A stretch of 64,000 nt of DNA from NCBI RefSeq assembly GCF_914484835.1, contig NZ_CAJZAR010000036.1, positions 1 through 64,000 on the forward strand, written 5' to 3'. Positions 36,324 through 45,692 of this stretch are shown here, in pieces (within the stretch, counting starts at the first letter, position 1; each line of letters begins with the position of its first letter). This DNA is from Paraburkholderia tropica (GTDB lineage: Bacteria; Pseudomonadota; Gammaproteobacteria; Burkholderiales; Burkholderiaceae). The position numbers were made by a program, and so were the translations under genes. The notes beneath the pieces are model-generated. The model searched no databases, had not been told where the DNA came from, and was given only the letters and a program-made list of their open reading frames with translations.

Positions 36324-36500
36324 ACCACGCCGACGCATCCGCACACCAACACGGGGAATTAGAGGAAGCGTACTTAAGTGCGCGCGCAACCTTGCCGTCA
36401 AACAGGGATGAAAGGCGCGTAAACTCGCGCGCTAATATTGGGCACGGCGGTTTTCAGTTCAGAATGTAGCGTAAAACAAGATGTCATTTTGGCGCGAGCG

Positions 36501-39500
36501 ATGAAACACAATCCGTTTTTTCGACTACTGGGCCGCTTGCGCGTGGGCCGCAAATTGCTGCTGATCTATCTGCTCGATCTGAGCGCGGTGGTCTATATCA
36601 GCAGCATCCTGATTCACGAAAAATATATCTCGATCGATTTCTCGCAAAAGGAAATCGTCGGCAATGCGTATCTCGCGAGCGTGCGCGACGCGATTATCGA
36701 TGTCGCGCAACGCGGCGCGGGCGGCCCGTTCGACGCGCAGCACGTGGCGAAAACCAAGGCCGCGCTCGCCAACGCCGAACAGCAATACGGCGCGAATATG
36801 CAGAGCGCCGCACTGAATACGCGCGTGCGCGCCGCGCTCGATGCGCTCGCACAGGTGCCCGACGCGTCGATCGCCACCGACACCGCCGAATCGCGCGCGG
36901 TCCACGATGCGCTCACCGCCTGCCGCGACCTGATCACGCGCGTGGGCAATCAATCGAATCTGATTCTCGACCCGGACCTCGACAGCTATTACTCGATGTC
37001 GCTGTCGATCCTGCGCTATCCCGCGCTGCTCGACGCCGTCGACGGCATCGGTCATCGCCTGCACGAAGGCGCGAGCGATGCGCAGCGGCGGCGCGAATTG
37101 AGCACGCGCTATCTCGTGCTCGAAGGCCAGCTCGACGCCGTGGCGCAAGGACTGCGCTCCGACTTCGCCGAGGCGGGCGCGGCTAACGAGGACGTGCGGC
37201 GCGCGCTCGATGCGCCGATCACGCGTCTGCTCGCGGCGCTCGAAACCTATCGCGACGCCGCGCGCGCGGCCGTGGCGCTGGACGGCACCGACCCGGCCAC
37301 GCTCGCCGCCGCCGACGCCGCGCAGCGAACGCTCGTCGCGCGCGTGGGCGACGCGTGGCACGCGACGTGCGCGGAACTCGACACGCTGCTGCATGCGCGC
37401 GTAAGCGGCCTGTTCTCGCGCATGTGGCTGCATCTGGGCACCGCGCTCTTTCTGCTGTGCGGCATTCTCTCGATGGTCTATCTGGTCGCGCAGCAGATTT
37501 CGCGGCCGCTGCGCCAGCTCGCGCGCGTGATGGACACCGTGCGCCGCACCGGCGATCATCGCCTGCGCGCCACGTGGCACAGCCAGGATGAAATCGGCCA
37601 GCTCGTCACGGGCTTCAACGACATGCTCGCGCAGCTCGATCACGAACGCGACGTGCAAAAGGAACTCGCCGCCACCGCGCGCGCCTCGGAAGCGCAGCAC
37701 GCGCTCGTCGAAGCCACGCCGGTGCCGATGATGGTCACCGCCGTGCCGGGTCACGAAGTGCTGCACGCGAATCATCCGGCGCTTTACTGGCTCAATGGCC
37801 GCACCTCGGACCCGTGGGCCTACGGCCTCGATTCCGCCGTGCGCGCGCGCTTTTTCCAGCAGCTTTCCGACCGCGACGCGATCGACGAATTCGAGGTGCG
37901 CTGGCTGGCGAGCGAGGAGCCCACGTGGGCCATGCTCTCGGCGCGACGCCTCAAGTTCCAGGGCCGCGACGCCGTGCTCACCGCCTTCACGCCGATCAAT
38001 CAGATCAAGCTGATGGAGCAGCGCCTCGAACTCTGGGCGAAGGTATTCGAAGCGTCCTCGGAAGCCATCCTCATTCTCGACAACGAGCGCCGCCTGCTGA
38101 CCGCGAACGCGTCGTTCTATCGCGCCACCGGTTATCGCGCCGCGAACATCAGCGGCACCCTGCCCCGCTTCATCGTGGCGAGCGGCAGCGACGCGCCGCT
38201 GATGGAGCAGCTCGCGGCGCTCGTCGATATCTCCAGCGTCTGGAACGGCGAAGCCGTCGTGCGGCGGCGCGCGGGCGGCGACTATCCCGCATGGCTCATG
38301 ATCAGCGCGGTGCGCGACAAGCACGGCAGCGTCTCGCACTACATCTGCACGCTGATCGACATCACCGACCGCAAGAAAAGCGATGCGCGCATCCAGTTTC
38401 TCGCCGAACACGACGTGCTCACCGAACTGCCCAATCGCGCCCTGTTCACGCGGCGACTGGGCGCGGCCATCGACACGGCGCGGCAGACCGGCGAGCAGGC
38501 GGCCGTGCTGTTCATCGACCTCGACCGCTTCAAGGACATCAACGATACCTTCGGCCATCACGCGGGCGACGGCCTGTTGCGCTCGGTCTCGCGGCGCCTG
38601 CTGCAATCGGTGCGCGCGGGCGACACGGTCAGCCGGCTCGGCGGCGACGAATTCACCGTGCTGCTCGGCGGCGTGGCCAATCCCGCCGACGTCGCGCGCC
38701 TGATCGACGACCGGCTGCTGCCGCTGATGCGCGAGCCGCACACGATCGGCGGCATGAGCCTGCAGGTGGCGTGCAGCATCGGCATCGCGATGTTCCCGGA
38801 CGATGGTCAGGATATCGAAACATTGATGCAGAACGCCGACGCCGCCATGTACCGCGCGAAATCGAGCGGACGCAACCTCGTCAAATTCTTCTCGCAGGAG
38901 ATGGCCGAAAGCACGCGTCAGCGGCTGGAGCTGGACACGCATTTGCGCACCGCCGTCGAACGCGGCGAGCTATGGCTCGCGTATCAGCCTTGCGTGCATG
39001 CGGCGACCGGCGAGTTGCTCAGCGTGGAAGCGCTGCTGCGCTGGCAGCATCCGCATCTGGGTCTGGTGCCGCCCGCGCAGTTCATTCCGATCGCCGAGGA
39101 AACGCGTTTGATCGTCCCGATCGGCGCGTGGGTGATCGACGAAGCGTGCCGCCAGATTGCGCGCTGCCGCGCGGCGGGACTGCCGCGCATTCGCGTGTCG
39201 ATCAATCTTTCGGTGGTGCAATTGCGCGACGACGCGCAACTCGTCGAGCGGCTGCGCACCAGCCTCGCGGCGCATGGCGTCGACGCGGGCAGTCTCGAAC
39301 TGGAGATCACCGAAACGGTGCTGATGGAAAGCGTCGACCGCTATCTGGGCGTGGTCAACGAGATTCGCGCGCTGGGCGTCAAGCTCTCGCTCGACGATTT
39401 CGGCACCGGCTATTCGAGCCTCAGCTATTTGCCGCGCTTCCCGCTCGACCGGCTCAAGATCGATCGCGCGTTCGTGAATGGCCGCCTCGACGCGCCCGCC

Positions 39501-39725
39501 GATCTCGCGGTGATTCGTGCGATCGTGGGCCTCGGCCACGAACTCGGTTTGCGCGTGGTGGCCGAAGGCGTCGAACAGGAACACGAAGCGCAGGCGCTGC
39601 GCCGCATCGGTTGCGACGAGCTGCAAGGCTTCCTGTATGCGCGGCCGCTGCCGCACGACGAACTGCTGAAATGGATGCAGTCGCGCGCCGATGTGTGCGA
39701 GAGCGAAGCGGTTCAGGCGATCTAG
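36501..39725 (+). CDS. Membrane GGDEF-EAL c-di-GMP turnover protein with HAMP and PAS domains
   Basis: 1074 residues. A transmembrane segment near residues 18-37 and another near 312-335 bracket a helical periplasmic sensor. HAMP (RPLRQLARVMDTVRRTGDHR) and two PAS-like domains (about 405-500 and 520-640) follow. The GGDEF domain keeps the active site (SRLGGDEFTVLL), and the EAL domain keeps EALLRW and DDFGTGYSSLSYL, so both synthase and phosphodiesterase activities are possible. The start at 36501 begins MKHNPFFRLLG; in-frame codons further upstream are less likely. It follows the adhesin operon after 224 bp and could set adhesion through c-di-GMP. Confidence 0.93.
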   Translation: MKHNPFFRLLGRLRVGRKLLLIYLLDLSAVVYISSILIHEKYISIDFSQKEIVGNAYLASVRDAIIDVAQRGAGGPFDAQHVAKTKAALANAEQQYGANMQSAALNTRVRAALDALAQVPDASIATDTAESRAVHDALTACRDLITRVGNQSNLILDPDLDSYYSMSLSILRYPALLDAVDGIGHRLHEGASDAQRRRELSTRYLVLEGQLDAVAQGLRSDFAEAGAANEDVRRALDAPITRLLAALETYRDAARAAVALDGTDPATLAAADAAQRTLVARVGDAWHATCAELDTLLHARVSGLFSRMWLHLGTALFLLCGILSMVYLVAQQISRPLRQLARVMDTVRRTGDHRLRATWHSQDEIGQLVTGFNDMLAQLDHERDVQKELAATARASEAQHALVEATPVPMMVTAVPGHEVLHANHPALYWLNGRTSDPWAYGLDSAVRARFFQQLSDRDAIDEFEVRWLASEEPTWAMLSARRLKFQGRDAVLTAFTPINQIKLMEQRLELWAKVFEASSEAILILDNERRLLTANASFYRATGYRAANISGTLPRFIVASGSDAPLMEQLAALVDISSVWNGEAVVRRRAGGDYPAWLMISAVRDKHGSVSHYICTLIDITDRKKSDARIQFLAEHDVLTELPNRALFTRRLGAAIDTARQTGEQAAVLFIDLDRFKDINDTFGHHAGDGLLRSVSRRLLQSVRAGDTVSRLGGDEFTVLLGGVANPADVARLIDDRLLPLMREPHTIGGMSLQVACSIGIAMFPDDGQDIETLMQNADAAMYRAKSSGRNLVKFFSQEMAESTRQRLELDTHLRTAVERGELWLAYQPCVHAATGELLSVEALLRWQHPHLGLVPPAQFIPIAEETRLIVPIGAWVIDEACRQIARCRAAGLPRIRVSINLSVVQLRDDAQLVERLRTSLAAHGVDAGSLELEITETVLMESVDRYLGVVNEIRALGVKLSLDDFGTGYSSLSYLPRFPLDRLKIDRAFVNGRLDAPADLAVIRAIVGLGHELGLRVVAEGVEQEHEAQALRRIGCDELQGFLYARPLPHDELLKWMQSRADVCESEAVQAI

Positions 39726-39761
39726 GCGGCTGAAACAGGCCGCGCCGCGCGAGGCGTCACA

Positions 39762-40232
39762 TCAGAGGAACTTCAGCGCGAGCATGATCGTGCTGACGAC
39801 CGTGCCGACCGCGGCGAAGCATTTGCCAAGGCCGAAGGCCGTGTTCGTCACCGGCGGCTTCGAGGGATCGGGCAAGCCGAGCACGCCGTAAGTCACCGAC
39901 TTGAGCGCCGAAGGCGCGGCGGCCGGATCGGTCGATGTGCTCGATGTGCTCGATGTGTTCGCATCCGTCGAGCCCGATGCGTCGGCGCTGGACGTGCTGG
40001 CGTCTTGCGTATCCGTGCCTTGAGTATTCGTGTTGGGATTCGAGGTGCTGCTTTGTCCCGCGTCGCTGGCCGACGCCTGGGCACTCTTCTGCAAGCCCTC
40101 GTTCGACAACGTGACTTTCGTGCTGGGCTCCGGTTGCGCATTCGCATCGTTGCTGCCCGCCTTGGGCGCGCTCGCGTTGACGCGCGTGTTCCCGGCCAGT
40201 GCCTGACTGGATGTGGACGACGTAACCTGCAT
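39762..40232 (-). CDS. Small Ser/Thr-rich hypothetical protein
   Basis: 156 residues, not recognised. The first 105 residues are low-complexity and rich in Ser, Thr, Asp, Ala and Gln (GTDTQDASTSSADASGSTDA). The last 50 form SALKSVTYGVLGLPDPSK and a hydrophobic C-terminal segment VGTVVSTIMLALKFL with one Cys. There is no signal peptide. A disordered N-terminus plus tail anchor suggests a secreted or membrane-associated small protein. Convergent with the GGDEF-EAL gene. Confidence 0.6.
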   Translation of the reverse strand: MQVTSSTSSQALAGNTRVNASAPKAGSNDANAQPEPSTKVTLSNEGLQKSAQASASDAGQSSTSNPNTNTQGTDTQDASTSSADASGSTDANTSSTSSTSTDPAAAPSALKSVTYGVLGLPDPSKPPVTNTAFGLGKCFAAVGTVVSTIMLALKFL

Positions 40233-40473
40233 AGTTAACTAACCCCGCATATTTAGCGCCGACATGAAGTTTTAACGTTTGCATGCTTCACCGTACGACG
40301 CCGCCGATATTCGTTCCCTTTTATATCGACCGGGAATTTCAATACTTGAGGTTTACACGCATGGATTTAATTCGGACAATTGAATTACTTCCCGATCATT
40401 TCCATATATTTCCTGCGCGTAAGAATTTAGCGGGATAGTTGAATCGCCTTTATTACTCGCGAGGTGCATTCCC

Positions 40474-41022
40474 TTGAGCATCGCCGACTTCGAATCCGCC
40501 GTCGTGTTGTCATCGCGCCTGAGCATCGAGCCGCTCATCACACGGCACGCCGCCGTCATGTTCGAAGGGCTGAGCGACCCGGCGGCATATCGCTACATTC
40601 CGCAAGACCCGCCCGCCAGCATGGACGCATTGCGCGCCCGCTACCGGATGCTGGAAGGCCGCCGCTCGCCCGATGCGAGCGAGGCATGGTTGAACTGGGC
40701 GCTGATCGGCCATGACGGTCGCGCGCACGGTTACGTGCAGGCAACGATTCAACTGGCTTCAAGAGAAGCCTGGATCGCGTATTTTGTGTTCACGCCGAGC
40801 CAGCAACGCGGCTACGCAACTGAAGCGCTGCGCACGCTGCTGCCCGCTTTGCAGGAGGTCTATGGCATCGGCCGTTTCCATGCGGAAATCGATACGCGCA
40901 ATATCGCGTCGATCCGGCTGGCCGAGTCACTGGGGTTTGAATGCGTCCGGCGCGTCGATCACGCGGACGCATTCAAAGGCGCCGTCAGCGACGAATTTCA
41001 TTACGCGTTAGCGCGCGCTTGA
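40474..41022 (+). CDS. GNAT-family N-acetyltransferase (RimJ/RimL type)
   Basis: 182 residues. Acetyl-CoA binding region: YFVFTPSQQRGYATEALRTL, with the R/Q-x-x-G-x-A signature. The later motif IDTRNIASIRLAESLGFECV is typical of RimJ/RimL-like enzymes that acetylate protein N-termini or small molecules. TTG is the start, supported by GAGGTG 7 bp upstream. The 3-prime end overlaps the convergent ABC ATPase gene by 15 bp. Confidence 0.85.
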   Translation: MSIADFESAVVLSSRLSIEPLITRHAAVMFEGLSDPAAYRYIPQDPPASMDALRARYRMLEGRRSPDASEAWLNWALIGHDGRAHGYVQATIQLASREAWIAYFVFTPSQQRGYATEALRTLLPALQEVYGIGRFHAEIDTRNIASIRLAESLGFECVRRVDHADAFKGAVSDEFHYALARA

Positions 41023-41643
41023 CGCGCCCGCCGCCAGTTCCGCGAAGTTCGTGATCTGGGCTTCGCAGGCGTGCACGAGCTTCACATCGTGGCTCGAAAA
41101 GAACACGACGCGATCCTTCGCCAAGGTCTTGAACAGATCGACGAGCACGGCGCGCGCGGCCGCGTCGAGTCCGTCGCTCGCTTCGTCCACGACGACAACG
41201 GCCGGGTCGCCGATGGTTGCCGCAGTCAGGAAAAATTTCTTGCGCGTGCCGAGCGACATCTGCTCGAAGCGCTTCTCCAGATGCGGCTCCAGCCCGAAGC
41301 GATGCGCGAGGTCGATCGTGCGCGCGTCGACGGCCGTTTGTCTGGCCGACGCCGCGAGTTCGAACAATTCGCGCCCGGTCTGCATCGGATACGCCATGCA
41401 ATCGTCGGGCACGAAAGCGAGCGCGGCTTTCGCCTTCAGCGGCTCGCGGCGCAGCGAATGGCCGTCGAGCCAGATCTCGCCTTCGTCGGCGTCGATCGTG
41501 CCCGCGAGCAGGCCGAGCAAGGTGGATTTGCCGCTGCCGTTGTCATCGCAGAGCGCCACGCAGCCGGGGCCGGTGGCGAAATGGAGGCCCTGAAAAATAA
41601 CGTGGCCGCCGTAGCGTTTGCTGAGCTTGTCGAATCGGAGCAT
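41008..41643 (-). CDS. Orphan ABC transporter ATP-binding protein
   Basis: 211 residues, a single nucleotide-binding domain. Walker A is CDDNGSGKSTLLGLL, the signature MSLGTRKKFFLTAA is atypical (MSLGT for LSGGQ), and Walker B is AVVVVDEASDGLDAAARAVL with an H-loop in FFSSHDVKL. There is no permease next to it, so it either works with a distant membrane partner or has a non-transport role. Resembles small CcmA-like or drug-export ATPases. Confidence 0.85.
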   Translation of the reverse strand: MLRFDKLSKRYGGHVIFQGLHFATGPGCVALCDDNGSGKSTLLGLLAGTIDADEGEIWLDGHSLRREPLKAKAALAFVPDDCMAYPMQTGRELFELAASARQTAVDARTIDLAHRFGLEPHLEKRFEQMSLGTRKKFFLTAATIGDPAVVVVDEASDGLDAAARAVLVDLFKTLAKDRVVFFSSHDVKLVHACEAQITNFAELAAGASSAR

Positions 41644-41709
41644 GGGAACGGGGATCGAGCGAAAAAGTGCAAGCTCGAACGATACCCCATTCGCGGACTC
41701 ACGCCATCG

Positions 41710-42060
41710 CTACGGCGCCGCTTTCGCAATCATGCTGTGCAGCCGCGCCATCGAACGCGAATCGAGCGGATGCATTTCGCAGCCCACGCGGCTCCAGCCG
41801 TGCTCGTGATCTTCCGCGATCCAGCGCACGTCGAGATACACCGCGACGACGATCTCGTCATCGTCGTCGACGGCCGACGACTGCAGCCATCCCGACACCG
41901 TTTCGCCGCGCGAAAACAGCCCGCTTCGCGCGTGCAGCAGCGCGCCGTGCGAACTCAGGTCGGCGACCTGCGCGAGCGCCCTGCCGTCCTTGTTCAGCAG
42001 CAGCGGCGCGAACAACATCGGCGTGCGCACGCCGCGCCGGAAATCGCGTTCACTGCCCAT
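41710..42060 (-). CDS. PilZ-domain protein (c-di-GMP binding)
   Basis: 116 residues, essentially one PilZ domain. The arginine motif is DFRRGVRTPM near the N-terminus. The second motif is ADLSSHGALLHARSG (D-x-S-x-x-G form), followed by VGCEMHPLDSRSM. These are the residues that hold c-di-GMP. The ATG at 42060 is used; a GTG at 42069 is possible. It lies between two GGDEF-EAL genes and is a likely effector for their signal. Confidence 0.85.
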   Translation of the reverse strand: MGSERDFRRGVRTPMLFAPLLLNKDGRALAQVADLSSHGALLHARSGLFSRGETVSGWLQSSAVDDDDEIVVAVYLDVRWIAEDHEHGWSRVGCEMHPLDSRSMARLHSMIAKAAP

Positions 42061-42256
42061 AGCATTCACACCAGTTTTTCATGGTTTATTTTTATCGTGC
42101 TGATCGCGTCGGGGACCCGATTCAAGTCCCGCCCCGGTTTCCGTGAAATGGAAACGCTAATAAGTCGCTTATGTCGCTTACGTCATTACCCTGCGGAGCG
42201 CGGATTGTAGCGTGACACGCCGTGATCGCGCACCCATTATTCAGCGCCGCCGCCAT

Positions 42257-44425
42257 TCAGTTTTTTATCGCCATCGATCCCGTTATCGATCCCGCCATCG
42301 CGCGCCGGAATTCGCCGTCCGCGAGCGGCGATCCGCACAGAAAGCCCTGCATCTGATCGCAGTCGAGCGCGAGCAGCTTGAGCGATTGCGCGACGGTCTC
42401 CACGCCTTCCGCCACGACCTCGATGCCGAGCACGCGCGCGAGCGCCATGACCGCCGAGAGCAGCGCCGAACTGCGTGTCGAAGTGTCATCGAGACCGTTC
42501 ACGAAGGCGCGGTCGATCTTGATCTGATCGACGCGGAAATCGTGCAGATGGCCGAGGCTCGACAGCGCCGTGCCGAAGTCGTCGAGCGCCACCGCATAGC
42601 CGCGATCGCGCAAGGCCTGCACGACGTGCCGCGTGCGGTCCACGTCCTGCATCGCCGTCGACTCGCTGATCTCGAACATCAGCCGCTCGGGCGGCACGCC
42701 CGCCGCCGTCACGATCGCGTCGATCCGCTCGACGATGCGCGGCAAATTGAATTGCATCGCCGAAAGATTCATCGAAATCGGCATCGGCGCGAGCCCTTCG
42801 CGCTCCCAATCGGCGAGATGCGCGCAGATCTCGCGCAGCACCCAGTCGCCAATCGCGATCATCAAACCCGCGCGTTCGGCGATCGGAATGAATTCGAGCG
42901 GCGGCACGTTGCCGAGCACCGGATGCGCCCAGCGCAGCAGCGCTTCGGCGCCCGTCATGGCCTTGCCGTCGACGGTGAATTTGGGCTGAAACACGAGATC
43001 GAACTGCTTGCGCGCGAGCGCCACGTGCAGGTCGCGCTGAATGTGCAGCGAGCGCAGCGTGGACTGGCTCATGCTGTCCTCGAAGCGGCGGAAGGTGTTG
43101 CGCCCGCCGCGCTTGGCCGCGTACATCGCGCAGTCGGCGTGGCTCAGCAGCGCGTCGAGCGTGGTGCTCTCGTCTTTCGAAAGCGCAATGCCGATGCTCG
43201 CGCCGATGCGGATCGGAATCGCCTCGGCGAGCACGAACTCATCGGCGAGGCTCGCGAGAATCTGGCGCGCAAGGCTTTCGGCGAGCGTGGCGGCATCGGT
43301 CTCGCGCCCATCGCCGGCCATGCCGTCTACGTCGGCTTTATCCGCACCGGCGCGCATGCCCTGGCCGCGCCGCGGCACGCCCGGCGGCCCCGACACCACG
43401 ACCACGAACTCGTCGCCGCCGAGGCGCGCGACCAGATCGTCCTTGCGCGCGCAATCCGAAATGCGCGCGGCCGCCTGGCGCAGCAGATCGTCGCCGATCT
43501 TGTGGCCGAGCGTGTCGTTGACGATCTTGAAGCCGTCGAGATCGACGAACAGCACGGCCAGCGCCCCGCCGCCGCGCGCGCTGCGCTGCACGAGTTCCTT
43601 CGCGCGCAACATCAGATACGCGCGGTTCGGCAGATCGGTCAGCGCGTCGTGCGTGCCGAGATGGCGGATCGTGCGCGTCGCGCGATCGAGCGAGGCAGAG
43701 AGGCGGCTCGCCTGCGTGCCGAAGATCCAGAGCGTGCCGACGAGCACCGCCGTCGAGGCCACGCCCACCGCGAACGCGAGCGTGTTGGCGTCGACCTTGT
43801 GCGTGCCCAGGCAGCGGCTGCCCTCCGCGAAGGTGGCCGCGCTCATGCCCGTGTAATGCATGCCGGTGATCGCAAACGCCATGATCGCGGCGGCGGCGAG
43901 ACGTTTCCAGACGATGTTTTCGCGGCGCGAATCGCGCAGATGAAAGGCCAGCCAGAGCGCGGCGATCGACGCGCCCATCGCGATCGCCACCGAAAGCGCG
44001 ACGCGCGAGAAGTCGTAATCGATGGACGGCGACATGCGCATCGCGATCATGCCGGTGTAATGCATGCCCGACACGCCGATGCCCATCACCACGCCCGCCG
44101 CGAGCAGGCGGCGCGCCGAGAGCGTGCCGCGGCTCACGGTGGCGAGCGCCACGAGGGCCGCGAGCACGGCGAGCGCGAGCGAGGCGGCGCTCACGTCGAG
44201 GTCGTAACCCACGGCGATCGGCAAGGTCAGCGCGATCATGCCGATGAAGTGCATCGACCAGATGCCGATGCCCATCGCGCACGCGCTGCCGAGCAGCCAC
44301 GCGTGGCGCCAGCGGCTGCTGGTCACCGTACTGAGCATGGCCGCGCCTTCGAGCGCCGTGAATGACGCGAGGAACGCGACCACCACGGACAGACACGTCA
44401 ACAGCGGGTTATAGACACCGTTCAT
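42257..44425 (-). CDS. MHYT-GGDEF-EAL c-di-GMP turnover protein
   Basis: 722 residues. The N-terminal half of about 245 residues is a seven-helix MHYT sensor with WSMHFIGM, SGMHYTGM and TGMHYTGM, whose His/Met pairs are thought to bind copper and sense a diatomic gas. The GGDEF domain retains ARLGGDEFVVVVSG but carries a loop of about 40 residues (VPRRGQGMRAGADKADVDGM and on) after the active site. The EAL domain has GAEALLRWAHP and LDDFGTALSSL, where canonical GY is replaced by AL. The start at 44425 (MNGVYNPLL) is the natural beginning of the first helix. Confidence 0.93.
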   Translation of the reverse strand: MNGVYNPLLTCLSVVVAFLASFTALEGAAMLSTVTSSRWRHAWLLGSACAMGIGIWSMHFIGMIALTLPIAVGYDLDVSAASLALAVLAALVALATVSRGTLSARRLLAAGVVMGIGVSGMHYTGMIAMRMSPSIDYDFSRVALSVAIAMGASIAALWLAFHLRDSRRENIVWKRLAAAAIMAFAITGMHYTGMSAATFAEGSRCLGTHKVDANTLAFAVGVASTAVLVGTLWIFGTQASRLSASLDRATRTIRHLGTHDALTDLPNRAYLMLRAKELVQRSARGGGALAVLFVDLDGFKIVNDTLGHKIGDDLLRQAAARISDCARKDDLVARLGGDEFVVVVSGPPGVPRRGQGMRAGADKADVDGMAGDGRETDAATLAESLARQILASLADEFVLAEAIPIRIGASIGIALSKDESTTLDALLSHADCAMYAAKRGGRNTFRRFEDSMSQSTLRSLHIQRDLHVALARKQFDLVFQPKFTVDGKAMTGAEALLRWAHPVLGNVPPLEFIPIAERAGLMIAIGDWVLREICAHLADWEREGLAPMPISMNLSAMQFNLPRIVERIDAIVTAAGVPPERLMFEISESTAMQDVDRTRHVVQALRDRGYAVALDDFGTALSSLGHLHDFRVDQIKIDRAFVNGLDDTSTRSSALLSAVMALARVLGIEVVAEGVETVAQSLKLLALDCDQMQGFLCGSPLADGEFRRAMAGSITGSMAIKN

Positions 44426-44706
44426 TCGTGGCCCTTTGCGCGCGTCTCTCCTGCGCGTCGTTCTGATTCTGTTCAGGTCTCGCGTTCGTGCGCGTGAGCC
44501 GCCCGTCATCGGGCTGTGCGGCGCGCACGCACCGACGCCGCGTCTCTCAGCGCGGCGTGGATTGTATTCAGCGTCGATTCGACTTCGACAGGACGCATCG
44601 ATGCGTATCGACTTCCGGCATAACGGCAGCGGCGTGAAAACCTGAAGGGCCTGCACGCGCGGCGCGGCGCGCTCGCCTTACGCCGCCTTACCGCGCGAGC
44701 GCACGC

Positions 44707-45564
44707 TCAGTTCTTCACCGGGAAATACCAGAGATTGCGGTCGGTATAGCCAAACTGTTTGAGGATCGAGGCGAGCGTGCCGTCGGCGCGCAATTCGTCG
44801 AGCGCGCGCGACACCGCGTGATTCAGATCGACATCGCCCTTGCGCAGCGCGTAACGCGCATAGCCATATTCCTGCGGCAGCGGCCGGTAATCGGCCACCA
44901 TCTCCATGCCCGAATTCGGATGCTGCTTCAGAAAGAGGCTGATCTTGATGCCGTCTTCCATCGCCACGTCGATACGCCCCGCGATCAGATCGGCGAATTC
45001 GGCTTCGCTGCTCGTATAGAGCTTGAGCTCCTTGAGATCCTTGCGCCCATCGAGCAACTGATGATTGATGCTGCCGCGCAAGGTGCCGATGGTGCGCCCG
45101 CCGAAATCGTCCCAGCCGTGAATCTTCAACGGATTGCCGCGCTGCACGGCAATCGCCGAGCCGTACCAGTACGCGGGGCTCGTGAACGACACCACGCGCA
45201 GCCGCTGCGCGTTCTCATGCAGATTGTCGACGATGATATCGGCGCGGCCCGAGAGCAGCGCCGGAATCATCGCGTCGAACGGCATGATGTTCCAGGTGAC
45301 TTTGCCGATGCCGAGCCGCTTCATGATCTCCTTGAAGATGCGCACGTCGGCGCCGTCGAACGCGTGGGTCTTGTCGTCGAGAAAGGTGGACGGCGGATCG
45401 GCGGCGATCGCCAGCGTGACGCCGTTGCGCACCGCGCGCGCATACGAGCCGTCGCCGCCGTCGAAACGCACGCTGGTGATCGCGGCGGTGTCGTCGGCAT
45501 AAGCAGGGGGCAACGCGGCCAGACCCGCCAGCAAGGCGGCCAGCGCCAGCATGATTTTGCGCAC
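44707..45564 (-). CDS. Amino-acid-type ABC transporter substrate-binding protein
   Basis: 285 residues with a signal peptide (VRKIMLALAALLAGLAALPP then AYADD). The family-3 solute-binding fold is shown by GVTLAIAADPPSTFLDDKTH, PFDAMIPALLSGRADIIVDN and YGYARYALRKGDVDLNHAVS. GTG at 45564 is chosen because GGAG lies 8 bp upstream; a TTG at 45594 is less suitable. It follows the permease gene on the same strand after 128 bp. Probable ligands are polar amino acids or related compounds. Confidence 0.88.
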   Translation of the reverse strand: MRKIMLALAALLAGLAALPPAYADDTAAITSVRFDGGDGSYARAVRNGVTLAIAADPPSTFLDDKTHAFDGADVRIFKEIMKRLGIGKVTWNIMPFDAMIPALLSGRADIIVDNLHENAQRLRVVSFTSPAYWYGSAIAVQRGNPLKIHGWDDFGGRTIGTLRGSINHQLLDGRKDLKELKLYTSSEAEFADLIAGRIDVAMEDGIKISLFLKQHPNSGMEMVADYRPLPQEYGYARYALRKGDVDLNHAVSRALDELRADGTLASILKQFGYTDRNLWYFPVKN

Positions 45565-45692
45565 GAGACGCTCCAGGACAAGTGGGGTTAGCAACGGTTT
45601 TACCGCTTCAAAATGATCGTTGCACGCACAGGAAATGCGCCATCATGCGCGTGTGAATGCCAACAGCCATTCCAATAGCCATGCGGCGTGCA

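Noticed and set aside
42212..44365. A 717-codon plus-strand frame over the MHYT-GGDEF-EAL gene
   Set aside because: Shadow frame. The minus-strand protein has three intact domain families.
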